DNA of 64,000 bases from Marthasterias glacialis (Eukaryota; Echinodermata; Asteroidea; Forcipulatida; Asteriidae), in the NCBI GenBank assembly GCA_911728455.2, contig OU452236.1, positions 10,965,195 through 11,029,194 on the forward strand, read 5' to 3'. The position numbers were made by a program, and so were the translations under genes. Position 1 is the stretch's first letter. Each line of letters begins with the position of its first letter. The notes under the pieces were generated by a model. The model saw nothing but the letters and a program-made list of their open reading frames with translations, searched no databases and was not told where the DNA came from. Of the stretch, positions 1 through 11,218 are shown in pieces.

Positions 1-860
1 AAATAACAAAAAATGACTTTATTTGTGAACCAGTGACAAAACAACTCAAAATGATAAACCTAACCTTAAAATCAGTAAAAACTAAACCAAGACCCAAAAC
101 ACAAAAACCACAAAAACACAGTGCCAAAGCTAGTTACAAATTAAAATCAAAACAGTTTTAGGAAACCTATAAGTAAATAAAACGAGAGAGAAAATTATTA
201 AAATACAATTCTTCAACCCCAGGATAATTATGAAGAAACACAGATTTAACAAATGAATCTAAACCAGGCTTCCAAATGAAAATAAGATCTTAAACTTACA
301 AATTAACTTTTAAGGTGACACAGTATTCATGGTCAAAATAGTCAATTAATTATACAATAAAACAAAATTTAAGCTTACCGAGTCCATAGCAGCAATAACT
401 TTGTGAAGTAGGACGACTCAGAAAATTGAAGAAAATCAAAGCTAACAATGTACATGTATCACAGGATGGGGAACACAAAAATGTGGTGTTTCCCTGGAGC
501 TGCCAAGTTGCTATCTGAAGTTAATTACCTTTACCAAAGACTACACAAGAGGGTTCACTGTTTATTACAAAGAATTTCTAAGAAGTTAACTAAAGGGATG
601 CTAGAAGAGCTTAGGGGGGAAATGTAAACAGTGGAAAGATATAAATCAACTCTAACATAAACACAAGCTGTTTCTACCCTGTTACATACGCATGGGACTT
701 GTTATGCAGCCGTAATCGGATTGACTCTCGCCTATAATCATACTGCATGACTCGACGTCTCGGCGGTGTTTGATTTAATACTTTGCCCTTTCTCCTTCCT
801 GCAGCCATCCGTCTGGAGCAGGCAGAGCTCATGTCACCCCTAGGCAAGCTGTTCCGATAT
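1..860. other. AT-rich sequence, no supported feature
   Basis: The first 660 bases are A-rich with no coding signal or clear repeat structure that I can see. The stretch 660-860 leads into the recombinase remnant and may be its decayed 5' part. Confidence 0.4.
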
Positions 861-865
861 TTTCC

Positions 866-1734
866 GATAGCATTCGATGGTTGGTAGGTGCATCTGGTCC
901 TTGCTCTATGGTAGGTGAGATTCGGAGCCGTATACCAAGGGTGCTCGAGGCGAAGGAGCCAAGGTTCGTCCAACTCTATATCCTTCACAGGGACATGGCC
1001 TTTTTTCTCTCCCTTTGGTGGTCTGGAGATCGGGCAGCAGATTTAGGACGGACGAAGACATGCGAAGTGACGAGAATTGACGGTCAGGATTTGGTCTTTC
1101 ATCAAACCATTGGCAAAACGGTGAGAGAGGGGGATTATTCCTTCATTATCATCCCCAAGTTGAGCGGCCAGATGGACCCAGTGGGCGCGGTTGAGGGGAT
1201 GGTTGCTTTGGCCAACTGCCACGGCTTTGATTTGACGGACGGATATCTCTTTCGTCCATGCGCTTCTGATCGACAGTCCCTGGCGAACAAGCCGTTCATA
1301 GGTAACGGACCCAACAATCGGCTAAAGGAGTACTTCGCTTCCGAAATCACAGTGATCGCAGTTTGAGGGCGCACGGAGGCAGGGCCGGAGTGGCCGCCAC
1401 TCTCAGAATTTTAGGCGCTTCGGAGGAGCAAGTGATGGATCATTGTAGGTGGGCAACACGCCAAACATTTAAACATTACACTGAAGTGGAGAGAGTCACG
1501 AGGCGTTCCAGCACGGTGCAGATGCTGAAGGACGCGGTCCAAGTTGACGGGTCCAGTCAGGTCTCAGCTGCGGATCGCACCGGGAGTTTTTATCGCCTTT
1601 TAAACTCTGGGTTCAAAGCGGAGCCGGCGTTTCAGGCGCCGAGTGTTTTCTCTCAGGGCGCCGGAGTAAGCCGCCAGGCTGATGGTTCGTCCCCCAGTGC
1701 TTTTATCGAATGGGACAAAGGGAGGAATGTCTAA
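866..1734 (+). pseudogene. Tyrosine recombinase of a mobile element (DIRS/Crypton-like), frameshifted
   Basis: Two overlapping frames, 881-1366 and 1363-1734, together carry a tyrosine-recombinase catalytic domain. The first has MAFFLSLWWSGDRAADLGR (first catalytic-Arg region), FHQTIGKTVREGD and LTDGYLFRP. The second has RAHGGRAGVAATLRILGAS (the H-x-x-R box) and HCRWATRQTFKHYTEV (box II with the nucleophile Tyr at the end). Such domains drive insertion of DIRS/Ngaro retrotransposons and Crypton DNA transposons. A frameshift near 1360 breaks the gene between the two halves. It is much GC-richer than its surroundings. No reverse transcriptase is seen next to it, so a Crypton-like source is plausible, but the class is not settled. 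Confidence 0.75.
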
Positions 1735-1745
1735 ATGGGGGAAGG

Positions 1746-2656
1746 TTAACCCTATCAGGACCGGGGGGGGGGGGCACAATGTGCCCCCTACCAATTTTTC
1801 CCGTTAACTTTTTAACGCTTAGTCCGATCACCGCGAATTTTTTTTTTCCCTAAAATATATCTAGGATCATATTGGCAAAAAATAATTGATACCGGGGGTT
1901 AGCTGTTGCCATGGCAACCATTTGTTTGACATTGGGTCACACGATTTTACTGTTTTTTGTGATTTATGAAACTTTTTGGACATAATTTCCACTTATTTTA
2001 TGTTTTTTTGCCAGAAAAGTGATAGTGGTGAGTCACGTGATAGTCTGAAATGGTTTTGGGAATTCAAAATGGCCGCCATTTTTGGCGGCCATCTTGGATT
2101 TTGTGTTTTCAGCCTGTAATTAGGGGGTCAAATTATATCAAGTTTTTTAACAATGGAACATTTTCAACCTGCTAATTTATTACTTTTCAGACACCAAAAA
2201 TGTTCAAATTTGTCAATCAAGCCTTATTATTTCTCCCTGGGCCCTTGGCGGCGGCCATTTTGATTGTTAAGTTAAAAAAACGCAAAAAAACATTTTGTTC
2301 CAGAAAATTGGATAAATTAATGAATTATTATGCCCCCTAAAGATAAATCCAGTGATTAAATTAGGTTAACATTATATGTCTTGTTAAAATGTACAAGTAT
2401 GCCAAGTTTCAAAACATTCGGACAAAAAATGCAGAAGTTATGGCAAAAACACGATTTTTGACCAAAAATGGGCAAAAAACAGTCAAAACGCCCTCTAGTG
2501 ACGTAATCATGTAGAACTCGTTGAAATAAACATTTGTGGCAAGTTTCATCAAAATCGGTCGAACACTTTGGAAAATACGGAGGGGGGGGGGGGGCACTAT
2601 GTGCCCCTCCCCGGTCCCCGTACAACCAAAAAAAAGCCCGGTCCTGATAGGGTTAA
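1746..2656. mobile_element. piggyBac-type MITE with TTAA target duplication
   Basis: A perfect 20-bp inverted repeat TTAACCCTATCAGGACCGGG (1746-1765) faces its complement at 2637-2656. The outer TTAA is the target duplication typical of piggyBac, and the element proper starts CCCTATCAGG, as piggyBac ends begin with CCCT/CCY. Both ends continue into G-runs and GGGGCAC..ATGTGCCCC. The interior is non-coding and holds a palindromic ATGGCCGCCAT block near 2070. It lies just 3' of the recombinase pseudogene. Confidence 0.85.
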
Positions 2657-3110
2657 ACAGTTGAAAGTTAAATCCTTAAGAAGGTCAGGTCCAAACAGGC
2701 CTAAGCCTAGGTCTGATTTATAGGGGGTCAACATTAAGCCTTAGTCCTCGTTTTTTAGAATTGGGTTTAGATATGGGAGGGTAAAAGGCCGTTTATTCTA
2801 GGGGTATGTGCGGGGGCTCCGGGATTTTGGAGCGAAGAATCGTTTCCACCCACACCTCAATTTATGTAGAAGCCTGAGCCCGTGAACAAAGCAGTGATGC
2901 AAATAGTTTACTATGGCGCTTTCTGTGTCCATGTACAAATTATATGGCTCAAAAAGTGTAACTATTTGGTACAACAAAAACCCAAAATTTTCAACATATA
3001 TTAAAATTGGGTTTCATTTACTACAAAAATCGTTTAGAAAACAAATGCTTTTACTAGGAGTTATCCCAGACCGTTAAATCTAATCAAGGCACAATGTAAT
3101 TCTACTTTAA
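2657..3110. other. Unassigned sequence
   Basis: It may be the 3' remainder of the recombinase element that the MITE split from its coding part. I see no gene or clear repeat here. Confidence 0.3.
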
Positions 3111-3888
3111 TTAACCGTTAATTGTTCAGTCTGAGCACCATTGGTACAACGTTGTGGGGATTGCCCTGCTTTTTGCCGCACAGAATTTATTACAAATTTG
3201 TACGCACTCGCCTGTTTTTCCAACGTTAATCCAATGGTGTTTGCTGGTGTTGCGAACCTACAGGTTTTTGCGGGAAAAACCTCTAAACATGAATGCGGCG
3301 GGGTAGCCCTATTTTTTAGCGTTTTAAACTTGATTTGTGTACTTACATTACACGTGACGTTTGGTTAATAGGCATGACCCCACTTTGACCTTTACTTCCG
3401 GTCGAAATAGGACGCTCCAAATTAAAAAAAATCATATCTCCTGAGCCAGTTGTCATAAGGTCGTAATCTTTGTACCGTGTAGGACCATTTTCAAGGTCCG
3501 GAGTGTTTAATCAAAGGGCAAGCAACTTCGGAACAGCTACGTGGTTGTCCACAATCACATAATGTCTAGTTACTCTTGCAATGCACACCGAACAAAAGAA
3601 CTATTAAACGGTACTTTACAATTAACGATAGCCACTAGCAACTGATGTACTGCATTGACTACACTGACTTCAAGCGTTGATTTAAAAGAGCTGTGTGACA
3701 ACCTCGAACCCAGTGAAACTATCAAATAATATGTGCATTTGAAATACCATAATTATGAGAACGAAGGCAATAATATTAGTCTTTTTGTCAAGATTTCCTG
3801 TCAGATTTTATACAGTTGTTTAACGAATATTACCACAAAAACGGATGACATTGAGGTGTTATATCTCGTGGCGTAGTAAAAACTAGTC

Positions 3889-3918
3889 CATCTCGGTGAT
3901 CTCCGGGGATCACCGAGA
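3889..3918. repeat. Near-perfect palindrome
   Basis: CTCGGTGATC and GATCACCGAG flank a few G/C bases, giving a 28-nt hairpin inside the composite repeat. Confidence 0.6.
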
Positions 3919-4202
3919 GTAGTTTTACTGCGCTTCCCGAAGCAGTCAATATTTGTATACTATTTCAGCCGAGTGATCCGGTCTAAGCAGACTAAATAGA
4001 AAACTAGAAATGAGTTTTTGTGGCATCACAAAAACTAGGTGTTCGGAGTGTGATGTATTAAAAATGATTTTACGTGTTAAAAGTTAAATGAATTAAAAGT
4101 TAATCCAACTGATATATAAGAAAATATGAAGAAAAACATACGTTAAATTGAGCTTTATAATACAATATTTAATTTGAACATCCGGTTTGGACAGGAATTT
4201 CT

Positions 4203-4850
4203 AATCACTTTTAAATGAGGAGGTACTTCCAGTTTGACCGGAAGTAGAGTTCAGAGAGGTCACACAATGTGTAACAAAGAAGGACCTTCCCTAACTTTGG
4301 TATTTGGTGAAAGAATCATGTTCCTAGCTCTTACCATGTATTAATGAGGAGCTACTTCCGGTTTGATCTGAAGTAGAGGTCACAGAGGTCACCCAATGTG
4401 CAACAAAGAAGGACCCTCCCTAACCTTGGTATGTGGTGAAAGAATCATGTTCCTAGCTCTCACCATTTTTAAATAAAGAGCTACTTCCGGTTTGACCGGA
4501 AGTAGATGTCACAAAGTTCAATTAATGTTTCACAAATGAAGTCTTTCCCTAACCTTGATATTTCTCGAAACAATCATGTTCCTAACTCTAACCACTTTTA
4601 CATGAAGAGCTACTTCCGGTTTGACCGGAAGTAGAGGTCATAGAGGTCACACGATTTGCAACAGAGAATGACCTTTCCTAACCTTGCTATTTGGTGAAGG
4701 AATCATGTTCCTAGTTCTTAGCAATTTTAAATAAAGAACTACTTCCGGTTTGACCAGAAGTAGATGTCACAGAGGTCACTTATTGTGTCATAAAGAAAGA
4801 CCCTCCCTTACTTTGACATTTGTCAAAAAAATAAAGTTCATCTCTCAAAC
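4203..4850. repeat. Five-unit tandem array, 129-bp period
   Basis: TACTTCC (then AGTTTG or GGTTTG) begins at 4224, 4353, 4482, 4611 and 4740, an exact 129-bp spacing. Each unit carries the near-palindrome CTTCCGGTTTGACCGGAAG, then AGAGGTCAC, then AATCATGTTCCTAGCTCT. Units are diverged, so the array is old, yet the length is conserved. Confidence 0.85.
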
Positions 4851-7065
4851 GGTTGATTTTTTGTTAATTTTTAAAGTTTTAAATAAGCCCTGCATTAAAG
4901 ACTAACAAAGCTCGTTTTATACTGACCAAAGAACTTAAAATTAGGCTTTATAACAATTGTTTCCTTCAACTTCCGGTTTGAACCGCAATACAAGGTCAAA
5001 TTGGGGTCATTTCTTTGAGACATTTAAATTGTTTCCAAAAGACCTTTGCGATGATGTGTAGATTGTAAAAATCCATTGTGCACTTCAGGAGTTCTGATTT
5101 AATTAATAAACTTTGATTTATTGTAACTCAACATCTGATGACGTCATCGTTTTATTTCGCGTCTTCATATTGAGGTTCAAGTATATGCACAGTTTCAAGG
5201 TTCAGTTTAATTTCAATGTTGAGTTATTTATTTGGAGAAAATTTTGGAGGAATGAAACATTTAAAGCAACAAAATGGTCTCTATGAGACACCGTATAACA
5301 CATGGTTTTGATTTTGTTTGATATAATTTATTAAAAGTGAAATCAAATAAAACCTTTAAATATGAATATGAAAATAATTAAAAAGAGCTTTATCATATGT
5401 ATTTCATGGGGACTTCCGGTTTGGGCAGGAAGCGAGGTCAACTCAGGTCACTAAGAATTATAAAGAACCGCATACATTTATTGTAACTCGACTCCTGGAG
5501 GAAAAACAAGTTACCTTTTTGGTTTTAACTGCCAGGAAAAACAATGTTTTCGTGCTTTACAAAGTGTACCTTTTCCACACAGTGCAATTGGCTGCCGCCA
5601 GGTTGTGTGTTCAAAATAGTATTCATATTGCCTTTTATCAAAACATTAACCCTTGCTGCCCTCCGTTTTGTTCGGCATCTATTCGGTGTCAATAAAACAA
5701 AGTGTGTATCGCTAAAGAACGTTGGTGGCGCTATATCAAATTAACGGTCTTATTTTAACATCACGAACACTGGTGTACTGTACAGTCAATCTGACATTTG
5801 ACAGATTCAAATTCCGAGCTCATTATCTGTATTAAAAAGTTCCAAAGTTTTATAAAAACTACCCCACTTTGATAAACATCATAAACACAAGTGTGCACGG
5901 CTAAAGAAATACACGGACATTTTGAAAGGCGATGACTTTACTTTTAAACTTTACTTTTAAACAGATTTACTCAGCGTATCCCGACAACAACTCTCGCGGG
6001 GGTAAAGTGCCTCTGGCCCCGCTGTTGCACACTTGTGACTCTCGTATGTAAGCACGTACGTGATCGGTATATTGTATAGAACGAAAGACGATCATTTTGT
6101 GAATTGCATTTTCTCCACCATTATACTTCAAACAACTCACGTGAGCATGTGATCGTCTCAGTAAAGTCTCCTCTTCCTCTCCCTGTCACAATTAAGCCAC
6201 CAGAATGACATAAAGGGAAACATTTCCACTCTGAACTTGGCGTGACTTACATGTTTTTCTTTGCGTCGCCATTATTACACACACATACACACACACAAGC
6301 AGAACTTAACAACACACCGCAAAGTTCGATGAACTGTGACAAGACCTGACTTGTTGCGTGTAAGTATATACACAGCATGCAGTAAAAGCCTAGAGTGCAC
6401 ACGCACGAGGTGCAATACAGTTAGGTAACTGTACAGACTCTATCGGCGATCGCGCTAAAAACGGCACTTTTCACCTTAATATAACTTCGTTATTCAACGG
6501 CCAATTTTGTTCAAATTTCACAATAAGGCTTTTATAGTCGTTATTTATTACTAAAAAATTCAACATGTAGTTTGCTCAAAAAAAATTGAAATAAAAAAAA
6601 TATATATTTTTAAACTCGTCGTCGAAACAAACTGTAACATTTGATGACGTCATCAATGTAATATTTTCAAAGGTCATAAACTACATTTTACTTCGTACAC
6701 TGAAACCATGTCCAAATTCTGTTTCATATTGACTCCACAGCTTAAATTCTGACTTTTTAGGCATTTTTGGCTTCAACTTCCGGTTTGAACCGGAAGACAA
6801 GGTCAAGTTGGGGTCATCTCTGTGAGACATTTAATTATTTTTCAAAGACCTTTCCGATGAGGTATAGATTGTAAAAATCCATTGCGTACTTCAGGAGTTA
6901 TGATTTTTTTAATTATTAAACTTTGATTTAACGTAATTCGACACCAGATGACGTCATGATGACGTCATTGTTCAAGTGCCGTCTTCAAGTTAAGGTTCAA
7001 GTATGTGGCATGTTTCAAGGTTCAATTCATTTTCAATCTTGAGTTATCTTTTGGATATAAGTTCC

Positions 7066-7069
7066 CGGG

Positions 7070-7100
<31 letters not shown>
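7066..7100. repeat. (GAA)n microsatellite
   Basis: About ten GAA triplets stand just upstream of the terminal hairpin at 7148. Any glutamate-rich translation is a by-product. Confidence 0.9.
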
Positions 7101-7102
<2 letters not shown>

Positions 7103-7167
7103 AAGTAAAAAAAAAAATAAAAACTCGAACAATAACAAGAGGTTTTCGGCTGTTGGCCGAACACCTA

Positions 7168-7433
7168 ATTACCGTAATCACGCTGAAAGATAGAGCGCTT
7201 ATTAATGCACCAGTCCTATCATCGTAGCTACACCTGCCATTTTAAAATACTTAAGAAAATATTTCATACATCACGAAAACACCTAGGACTATGGTGATGG
7301 TCCCGATCGTTAAGGCTGCTTTTTCGGGTTCGTGAACGTTGGTTGCCGCAGGGTGTTGTTACCGGTCGTTGTTGGTGGTGGTGGTGTTGGTGCGGTACCC
7401 ACTACCGCTGGTGTAAAATCATCATCCTGGTGG
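7168..7433. other. Unassigned, (GGT)-rich
   Basis: A spacer between the hairpin terminus and the polymerase fossil. It contains a short GTTGGTGGTGGTGGTG stretch near 7370 and no gene. Confidence 0.4.
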
Positions 7434-8606
7434 TCATTGATCATCATTTTTACCAACACTCGTTTCTGTGACGAGTTTACATCTATTACCGTGTTGAACT
7501 TTTAAAAAGTCGTAGTAGAAATCATATATTAGCAACTTCGATAGATCTGTGATGCTTACTCCTACGTATATTGGCTTGTCTAATTTTAGCTTTGTTACGT
7601 GGTTGTGCACCGCTATTAACCCATTTGGAAACACATTATCTGTTTTGTAAGAGTGTTTTGCTACTAACTTTCTCAGTCGCTTGTCTTCACCACTTCGGAG
7701 TATTTTTACGTCTACATGTACTCGGTTTCGTTTATTTTCCATAGTCTTACAAAACACAGAATTATTAGCTAGTTTAAAACAAATCTTTTTCAAAATCCGA
7801 TGTTGCTACCTTACGTTTATCGGTGTTTTTATCGATGTAGGGTTTCATCCATGGTGATTTCTTAAATTCTAAGACTCTATGTATCTTGGTTAACTTTATA
7901 CCGTGTGAAACATAAAATTGTAAGTTTCAATAATGAAGCACGTGGTTTCTCCGAGAACCTAAATGAGCTATCAGTTTCGGGTTATTTCCTAGTGGGCGGT
8001 TACCCTTGATCTCCTTTTGATACCTGGACAATTGGTCTTCCTCTGTAACGTTAACGAATAGTTCTGGAGCTAGGGGATATCCATTATGTAAGCCGTGTGA
8101 TGTTTCTGGGTAGTCTAGATCAACTTCGAAGAAGTAACCAAATTCTGAGTCTTTGTGTATCATCATTATCTCTTCTTGGGTTACCTTGGCCACCCCCTTA
8201 GGTTTTAACCACTTAAACCCACCGGTCGGTAGGTATTAGCTGAGCTCCCCGTAGATGACATTCCACCTCGTTTAGCTCGTTCAAAGAATATCTACGAAAG
8301 CCCATTAGCGCCAACAAAAAAATAAATTTCAAATCCGTTATTTCGGATTCTTTCTTGATGGCCCAATGAAACCCTGTGAATCACTAGGTCTCACAATGCC
8401 AATTACTCTTGGCTTTTACAGTATACATATTTAAGAAAAAACCTTCTCCCATTTCATTGAATTCCTGATATTTTACGTATTATATAATTGGGGTCCCTAC
8501 TTGAAATTAAAACAATTTCTTGTCACGATGCATCATATACCAAATATAAAAAACACACAGGTCACCTTGCAAAAGAATGAGGACCTGATCGACGATCCTC
8601 CTTTTT

Positions 8607-8732
8607 GAAATCCGTAATTACGGATTGTGAATCCGTAATAATGGACTTTGAATCCGTTATAACGGATTGTGAATATAAAAGAGTCTGTGAATCCGTAATA
8701 GCGGATTGTGAATCCGTAAAAACGGACAGTGC
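8607..8732. repeat. Tandem palindromic AATCCGT repeats
   Basis: Five or six units of about 22 bp, each near-palindromic (AATCCGTTATAACGGATT plus GTG), interrupt the polymerase fossil. Confidence 0.8.
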
Positions 8733-8758
8733 TTCCCAAATTAAAAAAATCCCACCCT

Positions 8759-8813
8759 TATCATGTACGTACACGATGTACGTACACGATAACTATCGTG
8801 TACGTACACGATA
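8759..8813. repeat. Palindromic GTACGTACAC cluster
   Basis: Three copies of the self-complementary TGTACGTACACGAT lie head to tail and then inverted around AACT, so the whole 55 bp forms a large inverted repeat. Confidence 0.8.
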
Positions 8814-9627
8814 AGAGACTTATACATGATACTGTAACGGGCTGGAAACTGCCTGTTCAAGTACTGGACTCGTAAGAACGTAGAGTCAGTGATCAAAGGA
8901 TGATAACACTTTTATTCGGTCTCTGATGCCTTCATAAATTATTCTAAAAATTATGGGCGCAAAACACGTAAACTAATGCCTGTGAGGATAACGATGAGTC
9001 GGAGCACCAAAGTGCATCTGCAATCGAACACTCGCTGGTTGTAAGATGCGCTCCTAGTGCAGTCTAGCCGCTTCTTCACCGTACATGATAAGAGTGTGTT
9101 TTTTTATTCATTTGGCGGCACTACGCTTCCGTTATGCTCGTACGGGTAGATTTTTTTTCTAGGACTAATTTACGTTGGCTGTGGGTTAATCCAAGCGCTT
9201 CTCTTCTCTCGGGGTCGCTTTTACAAACTTGTCTAACCCACAACCAAAAAACTGAATCGTATCTAAAAAGAAGAGTTGTTTTCCTAGAGTAAATGAAATG
9301 TAGTTTTCTTCCGTATTTGGTAATGACCTCTACTTACCAGTCTGTTTTATTTTACACTCTCCATGATTAAGTGAGTGTCGTATCCTTCTAGATTTTGAAA
9401 ACAAAGATGGATATTTTAGGTTTATAGGGTTGTAAATTAATGGAATATTTTCAGCTTCTGTTTTTTCTATTAGCCTCTTTTTACTCCATTTTATAAAATC
9501 CCTTGTACTTACGTCTATTTTCTTTTTCTTTTACATTGAGCTCTACTTTTCGCTCGTTTTTCTTGATAATTTCTAGAAACTTTCATTAAGTCGTTTTCTA
9601 AGAATATCATGTTCTTTTTTAGATTAT

Positions 9628-9870
9628 ATGTATATATATATATATTTTTACAGCTATATATCAATCTTTCTGTTTTTATGGGCTATTTATAATATTATAG
9701 CAGTTGTAAAATCTGTTAATTTAGATTTTTTTTTTCATTTACTTGGTGCTTTTTGTTTATTATTAGTAATCAATCGTTGGTATTTAGTTTACGAATTTAT
9801 AATACTTATAACTTTATTTTTAGCTTTAAAAATGAGGGGAATCCCCGCCCTACCGAGCGTGCTGCATCTA
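9628..9870 (+). CDS. Hypothetical hydrophobic ORF (weak)
   Basis: This short AT-rich frame would encode two or three membrane-spanning stretches (YISIFLFLWAIYNIIAVV and YEFIILITLFLALK). It is cut off by the foldback element that starts at 9878. It sits beside the Polinton fossil and could be a membrane protein of that element. Its composition (TATATA and T-runs) makes a chance frame equally likely. Confidence 0.15.
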
Positions 9871-9877
9871 AATGATA

Positions 9878-11218
9878 TAGTGTTCTATATGTGCCATCCT
9901 AAAGAAGAACACAAAATCCGTCGCATTTTTTTTCCCGTCGCGTTTTTTTCCCCGTCGCATTTTCTTTTTCTGTCGCATTTTTTCCTATCGGCCACGTGAC
10001 CGTCACATGATGTCCATGAGATGATTTTCGGGCTCCGCTGTTGCAGTCGGCGTGTGAAGAATTCTATCAGTGCGTCAGTCGAAAAGGTAGGCTTGTCTAG
10101 TGGCTTTTTAAAGGGACATCGCAAATATATATTGACGCAAATATTGGTGCCAATATTCACGACTTTGCCACAAGTTGTAAATATTGACGCCAATATTCAC
10201 GACTTGACCCCATGTTGCAAATATTGACGCCAATATTCACGATTTGTACCCCCAAGTCGTAAATATTGACGCCAATATTGACGCCAATTTTCAAGACAGC
10301 CCCACGTCGCAAACCCACTCAGGCGTGATTTTTTTCACAGCAACTTGGGGTGCTCGTTACTCTCACAGTCTGGCACCTAGGCACTCTGATCTCCGACTGT
10401 TAACGCGAGGCGCTCTCGAGTATAGTTGTCAGCTGCACCTGGACCCAATTACATGGATTGTTTACCACCGGAAACTGCGGTTGCGGTTAACATTCTTTGT
10501 TTACAAGGCTAGCTGTATAAGCCCTGAACACATATAGAAAAGTACGCACACGCAGAAGCAAACATTATAGACCATTGCATGCCTACCTAGGTGGCTAACA
10601 AAACCATAAATATTCACGCCTGAGTGGGTTTGTGACTTGGGGCACAGTCGTGAATATTGGCGTCAATATTGGCGTAAATATTTGCGACTTTGGGTACAAG
10701 TCGTGAATATTGGCGTCAAAATATATTTGCAATGTCCCTTTAAAGCCACCATAGGCTTGTTAAAGATCCCTTTGGATTTGTCTGTTTACATGTTAATTTA
10801 TGTTTGATTAATTTTATCCTCAGGGCCCCGTGGGAGACCACATTCATGTGAACGAGTTACCCCGATTAAAGATAAGAATAAATAAATAAACAAATTAACA
10901 AACGCTCGCCTCCCATACTTTGTTAAAGACCTTACTTGTTAAAAGAATAATGAATGATTAGGGGAGAGTGGAGCAAGTGAAGCCGTGTAAAAAGTTTACC
11001 ATGTACTGGTTTGCTGTTGCGTGTTATATTATTCTTCACATGCCGACTGCAATAGCGGAGCCCAAAAATCATCTCATGGACATCATGTGACGGTCACGTG
11101 GCCGATAGGAAAAATGCGACGGAAAAAAAAATGCGACGGGGAAAAAAAAATTCGACGGGAAAAAAAATGCGAAGGATTTTTTTCTTTTTCTTAGGATGGC
11201 ACATATTATAGAACACCA
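9878..11218. mobile_element. Foldback element 1, arms with GTCGCATTTTTT repeats
   Basis: The ends TAGTGTTCTATATGTGCCAT and the complement of TGTGCCATCC...GAACACCA at 11190-11218 are inverted copies. Each arm has imperfect CCGTCGCATTTTTTT repeats, then CGGCCACGTGACCGTCACAT and CATGAGATGATTTT matching in reverse at 11066-11106. No target duplication is clear. A separate 655-bp element is nested inside it. Confidence 0.8.
10097..10751. mobile_element. Nested TIR element with 9-bp target duplication
   Basis: TAGGCTTGT occurs at 10088-10096 and again at 10752-10760. Between them TGGCTTTTTAAAGGGACAT meets its complement ATGTCCCTTTAAAGCCA. The subterminal zones hold repeats of AATATTGACGCCAATATTCA in both orientations, each itself partly palindromic. 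A 9-bp duplication suggests a MULE-like mechanism; this is inference. Confidence 0.75.

Larger units (their letters stand above)
3110..7167 (+). repeat. Long composite repeat with TTCCGG palindromes and a hairpin 3' terminus
   Basis: This non-coding block recurs in pieces elsewhere. 3110-3340 is inverted at 46730-46960, and 6830-7165 matches 61490-61757. It is studded with the palindrome ACTTCCGGTTTGACCGGAAG followed by AGGTCA (for example 4980, 5415, 6776). It ends with a (GAA)n tract (7070-7099), AACAATAACAAGAGG and a hairpin TTCGGCTGTTGGCCGAA followed by CACCTAAT. A terminal hairpin followed by CTAAT is reminiscent of Helitron 3' ends (CTRR-T). No Rep/helicase coding is present, so any such element is non-autonomous. 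Internal boundaries are uncertain. Confidence 0.55.
7460..9460 (-). pseudogene. Polinton/Maverick-type protein-primed DNA polymerase B, decayed
   Basis: Read on the minus strand, ordered blocks of a family-B (DNA_pol_B_2) polymerase are visible: an exonuclease-region NLEGYDTHLIM (near 9370-9400), GKQLFFLDTIQFFG (near 9250-9290), RAKRGGMSS (near 8265), then EFGYFFEVDLDYP (near 8110-8145), HNGYPLAPELF, KLTKIHRVLEF, NNSVFCKTMEN and PIYVGVSITDLSKLLIYDF (7515-7575). These enzymes replicate Polinton/Maverick transposons and related adintoviruses. The gene is dead: stops interrupt the exonuclease part, there is a stop near 7930 and a frameshift near 7795, and 8500-8820 is filled with tandem repeats. 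The catalytic YTDTDS block is missing where the match ends near 7490. No integrase, ATPase or capsid gene is recognisable nearby. Confidence 0.75.

Noticed and set aside
7005-7227. Glutamate- or arginine-rich short proteins at 7003-7227
   Set aside because: They arise from the (GAA)n microsatellite.
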